A DNA stretch of 64,000 bases from Pseudomonas sp. R4-35-07. Lineage in GTDB: Bacteria; Pseudomonadota; Gammaproteobacteria; Pseudomonadales; Pseudomonadaceae. The notes under the pieces were generated by a model that made no database searches, was not told where the DNA came from, and was given only the letters and a program-made list of their open reading frames with translations. Numbering within the stretch: position 1 is the stretch's first letter; each line of letters starts with the position of its first letter. The DNA lies in contig NZ_CP027732.1 in NCBI RefSeq assembly GCF_003852235.1, positions 2,046,001-2,110,000 of the forward strand, written 5' to 3'. A program made the translations under genes and the position numbers. This document shows positions 28,030-37,323 of the stretch, piece after piece.

Positions 28030-28416
28030 CTAAATTTGCAGTGATTCGGCCCATTTTTTGCGGTAAGAAATCTGTTCGTTGATGTCATTTGTAAGTTCGT
28101 TTTCTTCATAGTCGAATATACGAACGAGTTTTGCATCGGAATCACCTATTTGCGTTTCATAAGCTACAATTCCGCTGGACATTTGTGATGCCATGGCTGA
28201 AGGATAAACATTTATTTTTGAACCTTTACATAGAAATTTAATATCGCTAAATTCTTTTCTCAATGAGTCAAAGCATAGATAAATATCTGCTTCGCTATAC
28301 GTTTTTTTCAGTCCGCTGGCAAAAGTTATTGAAAGTGTTGCTGTTCTTCCGTCGCATTCTATTGTGGCTGTTTCTCGAGTTGAATTTTTGATTACGAATA
28401 TCTCTAGTTCTTTCAT
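28030..28416 (-). CDS. Immunity-like protein, paralogue of the gene at 27345
   Basis: 128 residues beginning MKELEIFVIKNSTRETATIE. Shares FLCKGSKINVYPSAMASQMS and IFDYEENELTNDINEQI with its neighbour and is mostly beta then alpha by pattern. Low GC, cytoplasmic, acidic. It follows a decayed toxin tail and a decayed immunity gene in the same direction, so it probably belonged to a toxin module whose toxin part has been lost. The AGAAG before the ATG is a weak ribosome site. Confidence 0.72.
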   Translation of the reverse strand: MKELEIFVIKNSTRETATIECDGRTATLSITFASGLKKTYSEADIYLCFDSLRKEFSDIKFLCKGSKINVYPSAMASQMSSGIVAYETQIGDSDAKLVRIFDYEENELTNDINEQISYRKKWAESLQI

Positions 28417-28426
28417 TTTTCAGCTT

Positions 28427-28564
28427 CTATTTGGGTTGATTACTGGGTAGACCGACGCTGGGGTTGGCGCCGTGCCAGAAAGCCGTGCCATTTTCAAAAG
28501 GTGAGCTGAATTCCACATATAAAATTTATCGTTCGGAAAAAACATCGATAGTTCGTATTTTCAT
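28427..28564 (-). pseudogene. Remnant of an immunity gene with an internal stop
   Basis: ATG at 28564 begins one base after the stop of the toxin remnant. The frame reads MKIRTIDVFSER, then TAA, then continues in frame for 32 codons (including SSPFENGTAFWHGANPSVG) to a TAG at 28427. The position matches a coupled immunity gene cut short by a nonsense mutation and a truncated 3' end. Below the size at which composition alone would prove coding. Confidence 0.45.
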
Positions 28565-28565
28565 T

Positions 28566-28768
28566 TCACTTCGTCGTTAATGGGACTCGTACAACAGTAT
28601 TGTCTACATTCGCCGTGTTGTCTTTAGCTCAAACGTCCATGTTTCCTCATGGTAATGATGCTTGCTCGGCTTGCTGTTCATTTCATGAAGGCCGTAACGG
28701 ATGCTTCTTTTTGCTTCGCCGGAAACAATTCTGTCGCGATCAGGTCCGCCGGTTCGTGGGTTGTTGTT
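28566..28768 (-). pseudogene. Orphan C-terminal tail of a polymorphic (Rhs-type) toxin, frameshifted
   Basis: On the minus strand the frame reads NNNPRTGGPDRDRIVSGEAK, RSIRYGLHEMNSKPSKHHYH and EETWTFE. A one-base loss in an A-run near 28624 then shifts the frame, which resumes as DNTANVDNTVVRVPLTTK and stops at 28566. It lacks any start or Rhs core, so it looks like a displaced toxin tip. Its 5' end overlaps the end of the immunity gene at 28740. The family is not named with confidence. Confidence 0.55.
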
Positions 28769-29132
28769 CGTTTGTGACGACTTCTGGGTCGTAATGTTGT
28801 AAGCAGCTTAGTAATACCCTCATGAATTCTTGCTGGTCGAGTACTTCGGCGCCGAAATAAGTTGTCATTTTTTTGAATACATCATCAAAGCTATCACCAG
28901 TCATTAAGAAGTGCTCAATTGAATCAATAAACCAATTTTGCTCGGATTTGGTGTATTCCAGAAATTCTGGTTTTGTCAGTTTGTTAAAAAGCTCGACGAG
29001 TTCTTTTTTGCTATTTACGTCTTTTGATGCGATGAATTCTTCTCTTTTGGGGTCGTCGGTATTTTCGATGTCATACGTAAATAGCAGTCCGCGAATTATT
29101 GACATGCTGGGTGCTCTTTTATTCATAATCAT
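28740..29132 (-). CDS. Presumed immunity protein for the adjacent Rhs toxin
   Basis: 130 residues, helical and acidic (MSIIRGLLFTYDIENTDDPK ... SKKELVELFNKLTKPEFLEY). Its ATG overlaps the rhs stop (ATGA), the classic coupling of toxin and immunity. AT-rich like the toxin tip. Its last codons run into the orphan toxin remnant, so its natural C-terminus may have been altered by recombination. No known domain recognised; the role rests on position. Confidence 0.75.
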   Translation of the reverse strand: MIMNKRAPSMSIIRGLLFTYDIENTDDPKREEFIASKDVNSKKELVELFNKLTKPEFLEYTKSEQNWFIDSIEHFLMTGDSFDDVFKKMTTYFGAEVLDQQEFMRVLLSCLQHYDPEVVTNEQQPTNRRT

Positions 29133-32100
29133 AATTCCGCATAGGCTGTTTTGGGATTGCCGTCTCTATTCAGTATTACTCGAGCTTTAGATTGTTGGCT
29201 GTATTTCATCTCGTCGCCAGAGTATCCTTCGCCTACAATTTTTCCCATATTCATGGGTTCTAATGATTGGGCAAGTCCGTTCCTTCTGAAAATGAGTTGT
29301 GCTCGATATATTGCATTTAATTGATCCCGATGGCTAAGAAAGTGGGTTGCAGCAGGTGGGTATTTAGGTTCCCCGATTTTTGGTCCTGAGGTGAAATATT
29401 CAACTACTCCTGTTGTTGGATTCTTTGCTGTTTGTAATCTTTCCAGTTGAGACACGAGCGTTGTCTGTTTTCCGTGTTTTTCTAAAAAATGTGCGCCGGA
29501 TGTTGCTTTTTCAAGCTCGTCTAAACGCCTATAGGCGTTCGCTTCAGCAAGCTCATCAATTCTAGCCTGCCGTTCCGCACGGGTCAGTTGCGGTAAGCCT
29601 GGCTCTCCGTGGTTAACACTCTCGGTAGGGTTTTGAGCACTAACGCTGGGTTTACATCCGTCGCCGCCTGGGCATGTATTCAAGCCTAGCGGGTCTACCC
29701 AGCCTGTCGGATTGGGCACGTACTGGTACGCGTTGCTCCCACCCGCCAGCTTCACCGGGTCGGGCGTCAGGTAACGACCAATATCCGGATTGTAGTAGCG
29801 ATGGCGGTTGTAGTGCAGGCCGCTTTCCGGGTCGAAGTATTGGCCTTGAAAACGAAGCGGGTTGTCGATTTTGCCTACGTCGAGGCGGCTGATTTCACCG
29901 TAGGCGCGGTAGTGGGCGGACCAGACGATTTCGCCATCGGGCGTGGTGAGTTCTTGCGGTGTGCCGAGGTGGTCGAGTTGGTAGTGGTAAGGCTTGGTTT
30001 CTGCTGGGCCGAAGCCTTCCAGCAGTGCCAATGGTCGGAAGCTGTCCGGTTCGTAGAGATAGCTGCGATGGCGTTCCGCATGGTGTTCTGCGATCAGCTT
30101 GTCGCCTTGCCAGAAGAACTCGGTGGTTTTCCCATCGACGGTTTTGCTGATGCGCCGACCGAACGGGTCATAGCGATAATTAGCGGTGTGGCCGTTGGGC
30201 TTGGTGATGCCGATCAACCGGTGCTGGCAGTCGTAGCGGTATTCGGTGACGAGCTGATGGCTTTTGCCGCGCCGTTCGCGGGTCAGGTTGCCGAAGGCGT
30301 CATAGTCATAATGGTGATCGCCTTGGATCACTAGGCGGTTGCCCGCGACGATGTCCGGGCCAGGCCTGTCTTGCATCAGCAAGTTGCCGGCCGGGTTGTG
30401 GCCGAAGCGTTCCTGGACGTCTTGCGAGTGATCGGCTCGGGTCAGGCGGTGGAGCGGGTCGTAGCGGTAAAGGTGTTCGCCTTTGCGGGTGTCGTGCAGG
30501 CGGGTGAGGTTGCCGGTTTTGTCGTAGTCGTAGTGGCGTTGGTAGAGGTGGTTTTCCTGCTGCGTGACGGTGTGGGCGTGCAGGCGGTTTTGCTCGTCAT
30601 AGTGGTAATGGCTGAGCAGTTGGCCTTGTTGGCGTTGGTGTTCGCGACCGGCTTTGAACAGGTGTGAGGTCAGCAGCGAACCGTTCAGTTCGACGGTGGC
30701 GAGGTGGCCGCCTTTGTCGTGGTTGAAGGTGAGGCGATTGTTGTCCGGTAGGCGTAAATGCTGAAGTTGGCCGCAGGCGTCGTAGCCGTAGCGCAAAGTG
30801 CCCCAGCCTTGGTGTTCGGCAGTGAGGCGGTTTTGGCGGTCGTATTCGTAGGCCAGGAACCAGTGGCCGTCGTCGACGCTGAGGAGGTTGCTTTGGCGGT
30901 CGTAGGTGTATTCAACCGTATTGCCGTCGGGCAGGGTTTTTCCTACGAGGCGACCGGCATGGTCACGCTGGTATTGAGTGACGAGCTGACTGCCATCGTC
31001 GCCGTATTCGGTTTTCTCCAGCAGGTTGCCGTTGAGGTCGTAGGCGTACGCGGTGCGTTGGCCGTCAAAGCCGGTTTCCTGTTGGATCAGGCCGTTGGGG
31101 TGATAGTCGAGTTGGTAGGTTTCGCCGACTTCGTTTTCGATGGCGGTGAGCAGTAAGCGGGCGTTGTCGTAGCGGTAGTTGACCTGGGTGCCATCGGCAT
31201 TGATGCGGCGGCTGATCAGGTGCAGGCCGTCGGCGTATTCGTAGCGGGTGACGTGGCCGAGTTCGTCGCGTTCGGCGGTGATTTTTCCGTAGGGGTTGTA
31301 GCTGAATTCTCGTGTGGCACCGTCCGGCAGTACCAAGCGAGTTAACCGACCCACGGCGTCCCATTGATACTGGGTCAGCGCGCCCTGTTCATCCTCACGC
31401 GCAACCTGACGGCCCAGGTCGTCATAGCGGTAGCGCTTGATCCCGCCATTCGGTAACTGTTCTTCAACGAGCTGCCCGCGTTCGTTCCACACCAGCCGAT
31501 GACAGCTGTGATCCGGATACCAAACCCCGGTCAGTTGCCCTTGCTTGTCGTAGCTGTAGTCGGTCGCGTTGCCATCGGGATCGATCTGGCGAATGACATC
31601 GCCTTGGTCATTGCGCTCATATTTCCAGACCGCTTCACCCCGCCGCACCACCCGTACGAAACCGTTGTCATGCTCGTAGGACGTCGGCTCATCATCCCCC
31701 GGAAACAGCGCGATCAAGCGTCCGGCGTCGTCGTATTGATAGGCCGTCACCGCGCCCAGCGGGTCTTGCTCGACCGTCAGGCGGCCCTTGTCATCGTAGG
31801 ATTTGAAATGCTGGGCGCCGTCTGGGTCGATGCGCTGTACCAGCCGCGCCCGCTGGTCATGTACGTAAACTTCCTGGCTGCCGTCGGCGTTGTGCACGGT
31901 GACGCGACCGTCATCGCCCCAGGCATACCGCGTGTCCATCTGCGAAAAGCTGGCCCAATGGCGGACACAGCGCGCCGCCTTGCCGGAACCTTCCCACTCC
32001 CAAAAGAAACTCGCCCCACCGGCCAGTTGCCGTTCAAGAATGACGTGCTGCTCGTCGTACCGATAACGCTCACACTCACCGACGGCATTGGTCGCTGAAA

Positions 32101-33970
32101 CCAGTCGTCCGGCGCCGTCATAGGCGTAGGAAACGACGTTCTGCTCGGTCACCCAGACGAAGGGTTCATGCCCCGTGGCGCGATGAATCTGGTAGTCCAC
32201 CGCCACGATGCGGTCGAATTCATAACGCAACAAAAGCGAACGGCCCACGCCGTTATCCAACCGCTCAATGCGGCCCAATCGATCCCGGACAACCAACAAC
32301 CGGTTGTCATACGCATCGCTGATCGCCGTCAGCACGCCGTCGCAAAAGTGATAAAACCGAGAGGACTGGACCAGCACCAACTCGTCTGGAACCGAGCCTA
32401 AATAAATCGCCGCTTCCGCCAAGCTGTTGGTAATCGCCGGTCGAGAAACCGTCGGCAAGGGCAGGGTGGTCGCGCGATTCTCATGGTCCGTCCACACCAC
32501 CGAATCGCCCACAACCACAAGCCGCTGCGCCAGCGCATGACTCCAGCCAAACCCCAACCCGCAATCCACTTCCACCGCACTGGTGCGATACAAGCGCGTC
32601 CACTCGAACGGCAAGACCCCATCCAGCGCGCCATCGGTAAGTGTCAGCAGTTCCTCGCCAGTGACCATCGACACCGGGCAGCCGTTCGTAACGGTTTTAT
32701 CCGCAGAGGCCGCCGCATCACCCTTCGGGTTCGAAGCCACGGCAGGCACATCATCCACCGCCTCCTGCCGCACCAACGCCGTACGCTGGGTCTTGCTGCG
32801 CACCGCCGGCACCGGATTCGAAACCAGCGTGTCGCCAGCCTTCAAAGGCGCCACCGGCACCGCCTTGATCGGTATTGGGGCACTGCCCAGCAGCACCGGC
32901 TTAAGCGCTTCGGTGTGTCCTTCCAAGCGAGCGGCCCCGAACTGCGCGGCTATCTGCTCCACCCACCTGCGCACCCGGCGTGACTTGATGCCGGCCAGCA
33001 CTTTGGTGCTGATGCGCACCACAACCCCCATGCCGGCCGACGCCAGTCCCAATAACAGGGTGATGACGACTTCGGCGCCAATCGCCCCGAGCATTTCGTT
33101 CATATACGGCGGTGGCAGCATGCGCATCCAGCTGACCAGGGCCGCCAGGTGAACGAACAGCAAAGGCTCATCGCTGAGCACCAGCAAACCCTTGGCGAGG
33201 GTCTCGGCACTTAACGCGAATAACTTTTCAAGCTCGTCCTGGGAAAGGTAATGCAGCAGCTTTTCAGCGTTGGCCAGCGGGTCGGACAACCACTGGAGTA
33301 ACTGCGTGATGTTGTCCCAAACCGAGTAAAGAACTTCGCCAAAGCCTTGGGCATAAGCTCGGTGCAGCGAGAGGTAACGCTGGAGAAAATTCGCTTCGCA
33401 ATAGTTCTTCCATAGCGGTTCAAAGGTGGTGTCCCACTCGCTGCGCAGCCAGCCTTCCAGTGGCGTGATGACCGACTGATAAGAGGCGTACAGTGCCTTG
33501 AAATGCTCGCTGGAAACGTCGGGGTAGAAACTCACCCGGTACCGCTGGTTGCGGTCGCACTCGGTGACTTCGAGGATGCCGCTTGGGCCGATGGTTTTAT
33601 GGATCGGCTCGCCCAGCGGGCCACCGTCTGGATCGATGCGCTGCAACATCACCGGCGTGTTGCCGATCGGCACGAACCGCGAGCTCTGGAACATATGCAC
33701 CAGTGTCAATGTGCCGTTGGCCTGGCATGTAGCGACGGTGCTGCTGGGGAAGATCGAACGGTTGATCGGGGCGACCAGAGCCACCTCATTCCCGACCTTG
33801 AACACCTGCTCCACATCCAGTGCCGAAGAGCTGAAGAAGTTCTGCGCCCAGCTGTCGTAGTGGTTGAGGCAACCGCGGAAATCGCTGAGCACGGATTCGA
33901 CGTCCCGCGTCTTAGAATCCATCGCGGCCAGCACCAGAAAGCCGATGGCTCGGCCGGTTGCTTCGATCAT
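29129..33970 (-). CDS. Rhs/YD-repeat polymorphic toxin
   Basis: 1613 residues from MIEATGRAIG (ATG 33970; a GTG at 34027 would add 19). Residues 1-430 are a helical N-terminal region with one membrane segment (297-318) and no PAAR motif. About 430 onward is DUF6531 (NGCPVSMVTGEELLTLT), then many YD repeats (YRYDDLGRQ, YEYDRQNRLT) forming the Rhs shell. The core ends RYLTPDPVKLAGG ... PTGWVDPLGL (about 1421-1430). The last 183 residues (29132-29680) are a variable toxin with HFLEKHGKQTT, FLSHRDQLNAIYRAQ and GEGYSGDEMKY. The tip is AT-rich, the core GC-rich. Probably released after self-cleavage and delivered into rival cells; the delivery route is not visible here. Immunity gene overlaps the stop. 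Confidence 0.9.
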   Translation of the reverse strand: MIEATGRAIGFLVLAAMDSKTRDVESVLSDFRGCLNHYDSWAQNFFSSSALDVEQVFKVGNEVALVAPINRSIFPSSTVATCQANGTLTLVHMFQSSRFVPIGNTPVMLQRIDPDGGPLGEPIHKTIGPSGILEVTECDRNQRYRVSFYPDVSSEHFKALYASYQSVITPLEGWLRSEWDTTFEPLWKNYCEANFLQRYLSLHRAYAQGFGEVLYSVWDNITQLLQWLSDPLANAEKLLHYLSQDELEKLFALSAETLAKGLLVLSDEPLLFVHLAALVSWMRMLPPPYMNEMLGAIGAEVVITLLLGLASAGMGVVVRISTKVLAGIKSRRVRRWVEQIAAQFGAARLEGHTEALKPVLLGSAPIPIKAVPVAPLKAGDTLVSNPVPAVRSKTQRTALVRQEAVDDVPAVASNPKGDAAASADKTVTNGCPVSMVTGEELLTLTDGALDGVLPFEWTRLYRTSAVEVDCGLGFGWSHALAQRLVVVGDSVVWTDHENRATTLPLPTVSRPAITNSLAEAAIYLGSVPDELVLVQSSRFYHFCDGVLTAISDAYDNRLLVVRDRLGRIERLDNGVGRSLLLRYEFDRIVAVDYQIHRATGHEPFVWVTEQNVVSYAYDGAGRLVSATNAVGECERYRYDEQHVILERQLAGGASFFWEWEGSGKAARCVRHWASFSQMDTRYAWGDDGRVTVHNADGSQEVYVHDQRARLVQRIDPDGAQHFKSYDDKGRLTVEQDPLGAVTAYQYDDAGRLIALFPGDDEPTSYEHDNGFVRVVRRGEAVWKYERNDQGDVIRQIDPDGNATDYSYDKQGQLTGVWYPDHSCHRLVWNERGQLVEEQLPNGGIKRYRYDDLGRQVAREDEQGALTQYQWDAVGRLTRLVLPDGATREFSYNPYGKITAERDELGHVTRYEYADGLHLISRRINADGTQVNYRYDNARLLLTAIENEVGETYQLDYHPNGLIQQETGFDGQRTAYAYDLNGNLLEKTEYGDDGSQLVTQYQRDHAGRLVGKTLPDGNTVEYTYDRQSNLLSVDDGHWFLAYEYDRQNRLTAEHQGWGTLRYGYDACGQLQHLRLPDNNRLTFNHDKGGHLATVELNGSLLTSHLFKAGREHQRQQGQLLSHYHYDEQNRLHAHTVTQQENHLYQRHYDYDKTGNLTRLHDTRKGEHLYRYDPLHRLTRADHSQDVQERFGHNPAGNLLMQDRPGPDIVAGNRLVIQGDHHYDYDAFGNLTRERRGKSHQLVTEYRYDCQHRLIGITKPNGHTANYRYDPFGRRISKTVDGKTTEFFWQGDKLIAEHHAERHRSYLYEPDSFRPLALLEGFGPAETKPYHYQLDHLGTPQELTTPDGEIVWSAHYRAYGEISRLDVGKIDNPLRFQGQYFDPESGLHYNRHRYYNPDIGRYLTPDPVKLAGGSNAYQYVPNPTGWVDPLGLNTCPGGDGCKPSVSAQNPTESVNHGEPGLPQLTRAERQARIDELAEANAYRRLDELEKATSGAHFLEKHGKQTTLVSQLERLQTAKNPTTGVVEYFTSGPKIGEPKYPPAATHFLSHRDQLNAIYRAQLIFRRNGLAQSLEPMNMGKIVGEGYSGDEMKYSQQSKARVILNRDGNPKTAYAEL

Positions 33971-33974
33971 GGGC

Positions 33975-33995
33975 GAGCCCCATCGATCAGGGCTC
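33975..33995. promoter_or_regulatory. Hairpin in the rhs translation start region
   Basis: GAGCCC/GGGCTC arms around a nine-base loop directly upstream of the ATG at 33970, covering the place of the ribosome site. Confidence 0.3.
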
Positions 33996-34205
33996 TCACT
34001 GGAAAAACCATCTGCACTCCCTCGCACTGTTTGATCAGGCGAGGGACTTTGCAGAGGTTTTCAGGGCAGGGGAGTAGAGCTTATCTGGCGTTAACGTGGG
34101 AATTTTCAACCAGCGCCGCACCACGTTCGGCATAGCAGCGAACCCCGGTTAGACTTGCCTGTCGATATCCCCATTGCCCGGCCCGCCGTTCACCAAGGAA
34201 GCCTC

Positions 34206-35297
34206 ATGTCTTCAAGCCGCCTGATCCTCTGCCTCGCCACCTTGCTGCTGCTGCTGCTGGCCGGTTGCTCCACCTCGCGAGGGCCGCAACAACCCGAGCG
34301 CAGCGAGGCCGAGGTGAAGGCGCAGATCGTGCGCCTGCTCCCCGCCAAGGTCGCGGACCGCGACGGTTGGGCCCAGGACATCTACACCGCGTTCGACGCC
34401 CAGAAGATCTACCCCAGCACCGAAAATATCTGCGCCGTGCTGGCGGTGACCGAGCAGGAGTCCACCTTTCAGGTCGACCCACCGGTGCCAGGCATGGGCA
34501 AGATCGCCCAGGATGAAATCCTGCGGCGTGCCGGGAAAGTTCATGTACCGGCGTTTGTCGTACGCAGCGCCTTGCAAGTGCGCTCGCCCACCGGCAAAAC
34601 CTATGCCGAGCGTTTGAACGCCGCACGTACGGAGAAGGACCTGAGCGCGATCTTCGACGACTTCATCAGCGTGGTGCCCTTGGGCAACACACTGTTTGGC
34701 GGCTTCAACCCGGTGCACACCGCCGGTCCGATGCAGGTCAGCATCGACTTCGCGCAAAAACAGGCACGGGGTTATCCCTACACGGTGGACGGCACGATTC
34801 GCCGCGAAGTATTCACTCGCCGTGGCGGCATGTACTTCGGCATCGCTCATTTACTCGGCTACCCGGTGAGCTATGACCAGCCGCTGTACCGCTTCGCCGA
34901 TTTCAACGCGGGTTGGTACGCCAGCCGCAATGCCGCGTTCCAGGCCGCAGTCAGCCGTGTCTCAGGCAGCGAATTGACGCTGGATGGGGATTTGATTCGC
35001 TATGGTTCGCTGCTGCCCGGTACCACCGAACTGGCGGTGCGTTCACTGGGAGCGAAATTGGATATGCGCAATCCCAGCATCCGCAGCCAACTGGAGCAGG
35101 GCGATCAGTTGGATTTTGAGGACACCACGCTCTACAAGCGCGTATTCGCCCTGGGCGACAAAGCCGCCGGCAAGCCGCTGCCGCGAGCCATCCTGCCGGG
35201 CATCGTGCTCAAAAGCCCGAAGATCACCCGCAACTTGACCACGGCCTGGTTCGCCAAACGCGTGGATGAGCGGTATCAGCGCTGTATGAAACGTTGA
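34206..35297 (+). CDS. DUF1615 family lipoprotein
   Basis: 363 residues with a lipoprotein signal (LCLATLLLLLLAGC, Cys about 18) after AAGGAA at the ATG 34206. The mature part contains the DUF1615 pattern (AVTEQESTFQVDP, PLGNTLFGGFNPVHTAGPMQVS). The E-S-T/ PMQ arrangement recalls lytic transglycosylase-like folds, so peptidoglycan action is possible but unproven. Probably outer-membrane anchored. Monocistronic. Confidence 0.85.
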   Translation: MSSSRLILCLATLLLLLLAGCSTSRGPQQPERSEAEVKAQIVRLLPAKVADRDGWAQDIYTAFDAQKIYPSTENICAVLAVTEQESTFQVDPPVPGMGKIAQDEILRRAGKVHVPAFVVRSALQVRSPTGKTYAERLNAARTEKDLSAIFDDFISVVPLGNTLFGGFNPVHTAGPMQVSIDFAQKQARGYPYTVDGTIRREVFTRRGGMYFGIAHLLGYPVSYDQPLYRFADFNAGWYASRNAAFQAAVSRVSGSELTLDGDLIRYGSLLPGTTELAVRSLGAKLDMRNPSIRSQLEQGDQLDFEDTTLYKRVFALGDKAAGKPLPRAILPGIVLKSPKITRNLTTAWFAKRVDERYQRCMKR

Positions 35298-35386
35298 TCA
35301 GGTGCGGCGCGTCGGACTGAAGCGTTGCCATCGCCGGCAAGCCAGCGCCTACATGTTGATCGAGTTTTTCCAGGGGATCGATAAAG

Positions 35387-35420
35387 AAAAGGCCCGGCTT
35401 TTCGTGGAGCCAGGCCCTTT
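35387..35420. terminator. Terminator between the DUF1615 and atoB genes
   Basis: AAAAGGCCCGGCT/AGCCAGGCCCTTT stem with A and T runs on its flanks; serves the minus-strand atoB operon and possibly the plus-strand gene. Confidence 0.75.
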
Positions 35421-35437
35421 CCGTGTTGCTCGTTGAA

Positions 35438-36619
35438 TCAGTTGCGTTCGAGGGCCAGCGCCACGCCCTGGCCGCCGCCGATGCACAGTGTCGCCAAGCC
35501 TTTCTTGGCGTCGCGCTTGATCATTTCATGCAGCAGCGTCACCAGAACGCGGCAGCCTGAAGCTCCAATAGGGTGGCCGATGGCGATGGCGCCGCCGTTG
35601 ACATTGACCTTGTCAGCGTCCCATTTCAGCTCTTTGCCCACCGCCAGGGATTGCGCGGCGAAGGCTTCGTTGGCTTCGATCAGATCCAAGTCGCTCAATT
35701 GCCAACCGGCCTTGTCCAGGCAGCGGCGGGTGGCCGAAACCGGGCCGATGCCCATGATTGCCGGGTCGACCCCTGCGTTGGCATAGCTGGCGATACGCGC
35801 CAGCACCGGCAGGCCAAGGGCCTTGGCTTTGGCGGCGCTCATCAGCAGCACCGCAGCGGCACCGTCATTAAGGCTGGAGGCGTTGCCGGCGGTGACGCTG
35901 CCGTCTTTTTTGAAGGCGGGCTTGAGCTTGGCCAGGGACTCGGCGGTGGTACCCGCGCGCGGTTGTTCGTCCACCGCAAAGGCCAGCGGGTCGCCTTTAC
36001 GCTGGGGAATCAGGATCGGCGTGATTTCATCGGCAAACCGTCCGGTTTCGATAGCGGCGATAGCTTTTTGCTGGGAGGCGGCGGCAAAGGCGTCCTGCGC
36101 CTCGCGGCTGATGCCGTACTTGTCCACCAGGTTTTCGGCGGTGATGCCCATGTGGTAGTCGTTGAACGCATCCCACAGGCCGTCGGTGATCATGCTGTCG
36201 ATCATCTTGGCGTGGCCCATGCGCAAACCGGTGCGCGCGGCGGGCAGCACGTACGGCGCGAGGCTCATGTTTTCCATGCCGCCGGCGATGATGACGTCGG
36301 CGTCGCCGCAACGGATCGCCTGTGCGCCCAGGTGCAGGGCCTTGAGGCCCGAGCCACAGACCTTGTTCAACGTCAGGGCGGGAACGGCGTGGGGCAGGCC
36401 GGCGAGAATCGAGGCTTGGCGCGCCGGGTTCTGGCCGCTGCCGGCGGTGAGTACCTGGCCGAGGATCACTTCATCCACTTGCGCCGGGTCGAGGCCGGTC
36501 TGCTCCAGCAGGCGACGGATTACCGCAGCGCCCAGTTCAGGGGCCGGGATACTGGCCAGCGAACCTTGAAAGCTGCCCACGGCGGTGCGGGTGGCAGCAA
36601 CAATCACGACGTCTTGCAT
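35438..36619 (-). CDS. atoB: Acetyl-CoA C-acetyltransferase (thiolase)
   Basis: Cleaves acetoacetyl-CoA to two acetyl-CoA. 393 residues with nucleophile Cys88 ([13 protein letters not shown]), the [11 protein letters not shown] histidine motif (about 349) and the second active cysteine in LCIGGGQG (about 379). ATG at 36619 gives [15 protein letters not shown]. Last gene of an operon with the two CoA-transferase subunits (12-base gap), so it completes conversion of the 3-ketoacid to acetyl-CoA. Confidence 0.93.
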   Translation of the reverse strand: MQDVVIVAATRTAVGSFQGSLASIPAPELGAAVIRRLLEQTGLDPAQVDEVILGQVLTAGSGQNPARQASILAGLPHAVPALTLNKVCGSGLKALHLGAQAIRCGDADVIIAGGMENMSLAPYVLPAARTGLRMGHAKMIDSMITDGLWDAFNDYHMGITAENLVDKYGISREAQDAFAAASQQKAIAAIETGRFADEITPILIPQRKGDPLAFAVDEQPRAGTTAESLAKLKPAFKKDGSVTAGNASSLNDGAAAVLLMSAAKAKALGLPVLARIASYANAGVDPAIMGIGPVSATRRCLDKAGWQLSDLDLIEANEAFAAQSLAVGKELKWDADKVNVNGGAIAIGHPIGASGCRVLVTLLHEMIKRDAKKGLATLCIGGGQGVALALERN

Positions 36620-36630
36620 GGAATCTGTCC

Positions 36631-37290
36631 TCACTGGAAATGCATTTCTGGAACATGGTCCGGGACGATCAGTTTACCGGCGGTCTTGCTCACAATCTCT
36701 TCAACGCTGACGCCAGGTGCGCGTTCCTTGAGGACAAAAGCGCCATTTTCGATTTCCAGGTAGGCCAGGTCCGTGAGCACGCGCTTGATGCAGTTGGCGC
36801 CGGTCAGCGGCAGGCTGCACTGGCTGAGCAATTTCGACTCACCGTCCTTGGACGCATGGGTCATGATCACGATGATATTTTCCGCACCAGCCACCAGGTC
36901 CATCGCGCCGCCCATGCCCTTGACCAGCTTGCCGGGGATCATCCACGAGGCGATGTTGCCCTGTACGTCCACTTCGAACGCGCCGAGTACGGTGAGGTCT
37001 ACGTGGCCGCCGCGAATCATCGCGAAGGACTCGGCGGAGGAGAAAATCGAGGCGCCGATGCGTGCGGTGACGGTTTGTTTGCCGGCGTTGATCATGTCGG
37101 CATCGATGGTTTCTTCGGTCGGGAACGGGCCCATGCCGAGCAGGCCATTTTCCGACTGCAGCATCACTTCCATGCCTTCGGGAATGTAGTTGGCCACCAG
37201 GGTCGGAATGCCGATGCCGAGGTTGACGTAGAATCCGTCCTGCATTTCGCGGGCGACGCGTTGAGCCATTTGTTCGCGGGTAAGAGCCAT
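36631..37290 (-). CDS. dhcB: CoA-transferase subunit B (3-oxoacid/dehydrocarnitine type)
   Basis: 219 residues of the CoA transferase family I beta subunit, with the catalytic glutamate Glu47 in [11 protein letters not shown]. With subunit A it moves CoA from succinyl- or acetyl-CoA to a 3-ketoacid. In P. aeruginosa the same order (dhcA-dhcB-atoB, divergent dhcR) serves dehydrocarnitine breakdown. The name is given from that layout; acetoacetate use is equally compatible with sequence. Confidence 0.88.
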   Translation of the reverse strand: MALTREQMAQRVAREMQDGFYVNLGIGIPTLVANYIPEGMEVMLQSENGLLGMGPFPTEETIDADMINAGKQTVTARIGASIFSSAESFAMIRGGHVDLTVLGAFEVDVQGNIASWMIPGKLVKGMGGAMDLVAGAENIIVIMTHASKDGESKLLSQCSLPLTGANCIKRVLTDLAYLEIENGAFVLKERAPGVSVEEIVSKTAGKLIVPDHVPEMHFQ

Positions 37291-37323
37291 GTCATGAGTC
37301 CTTATTGTTCGGGCCGGGGCGGA

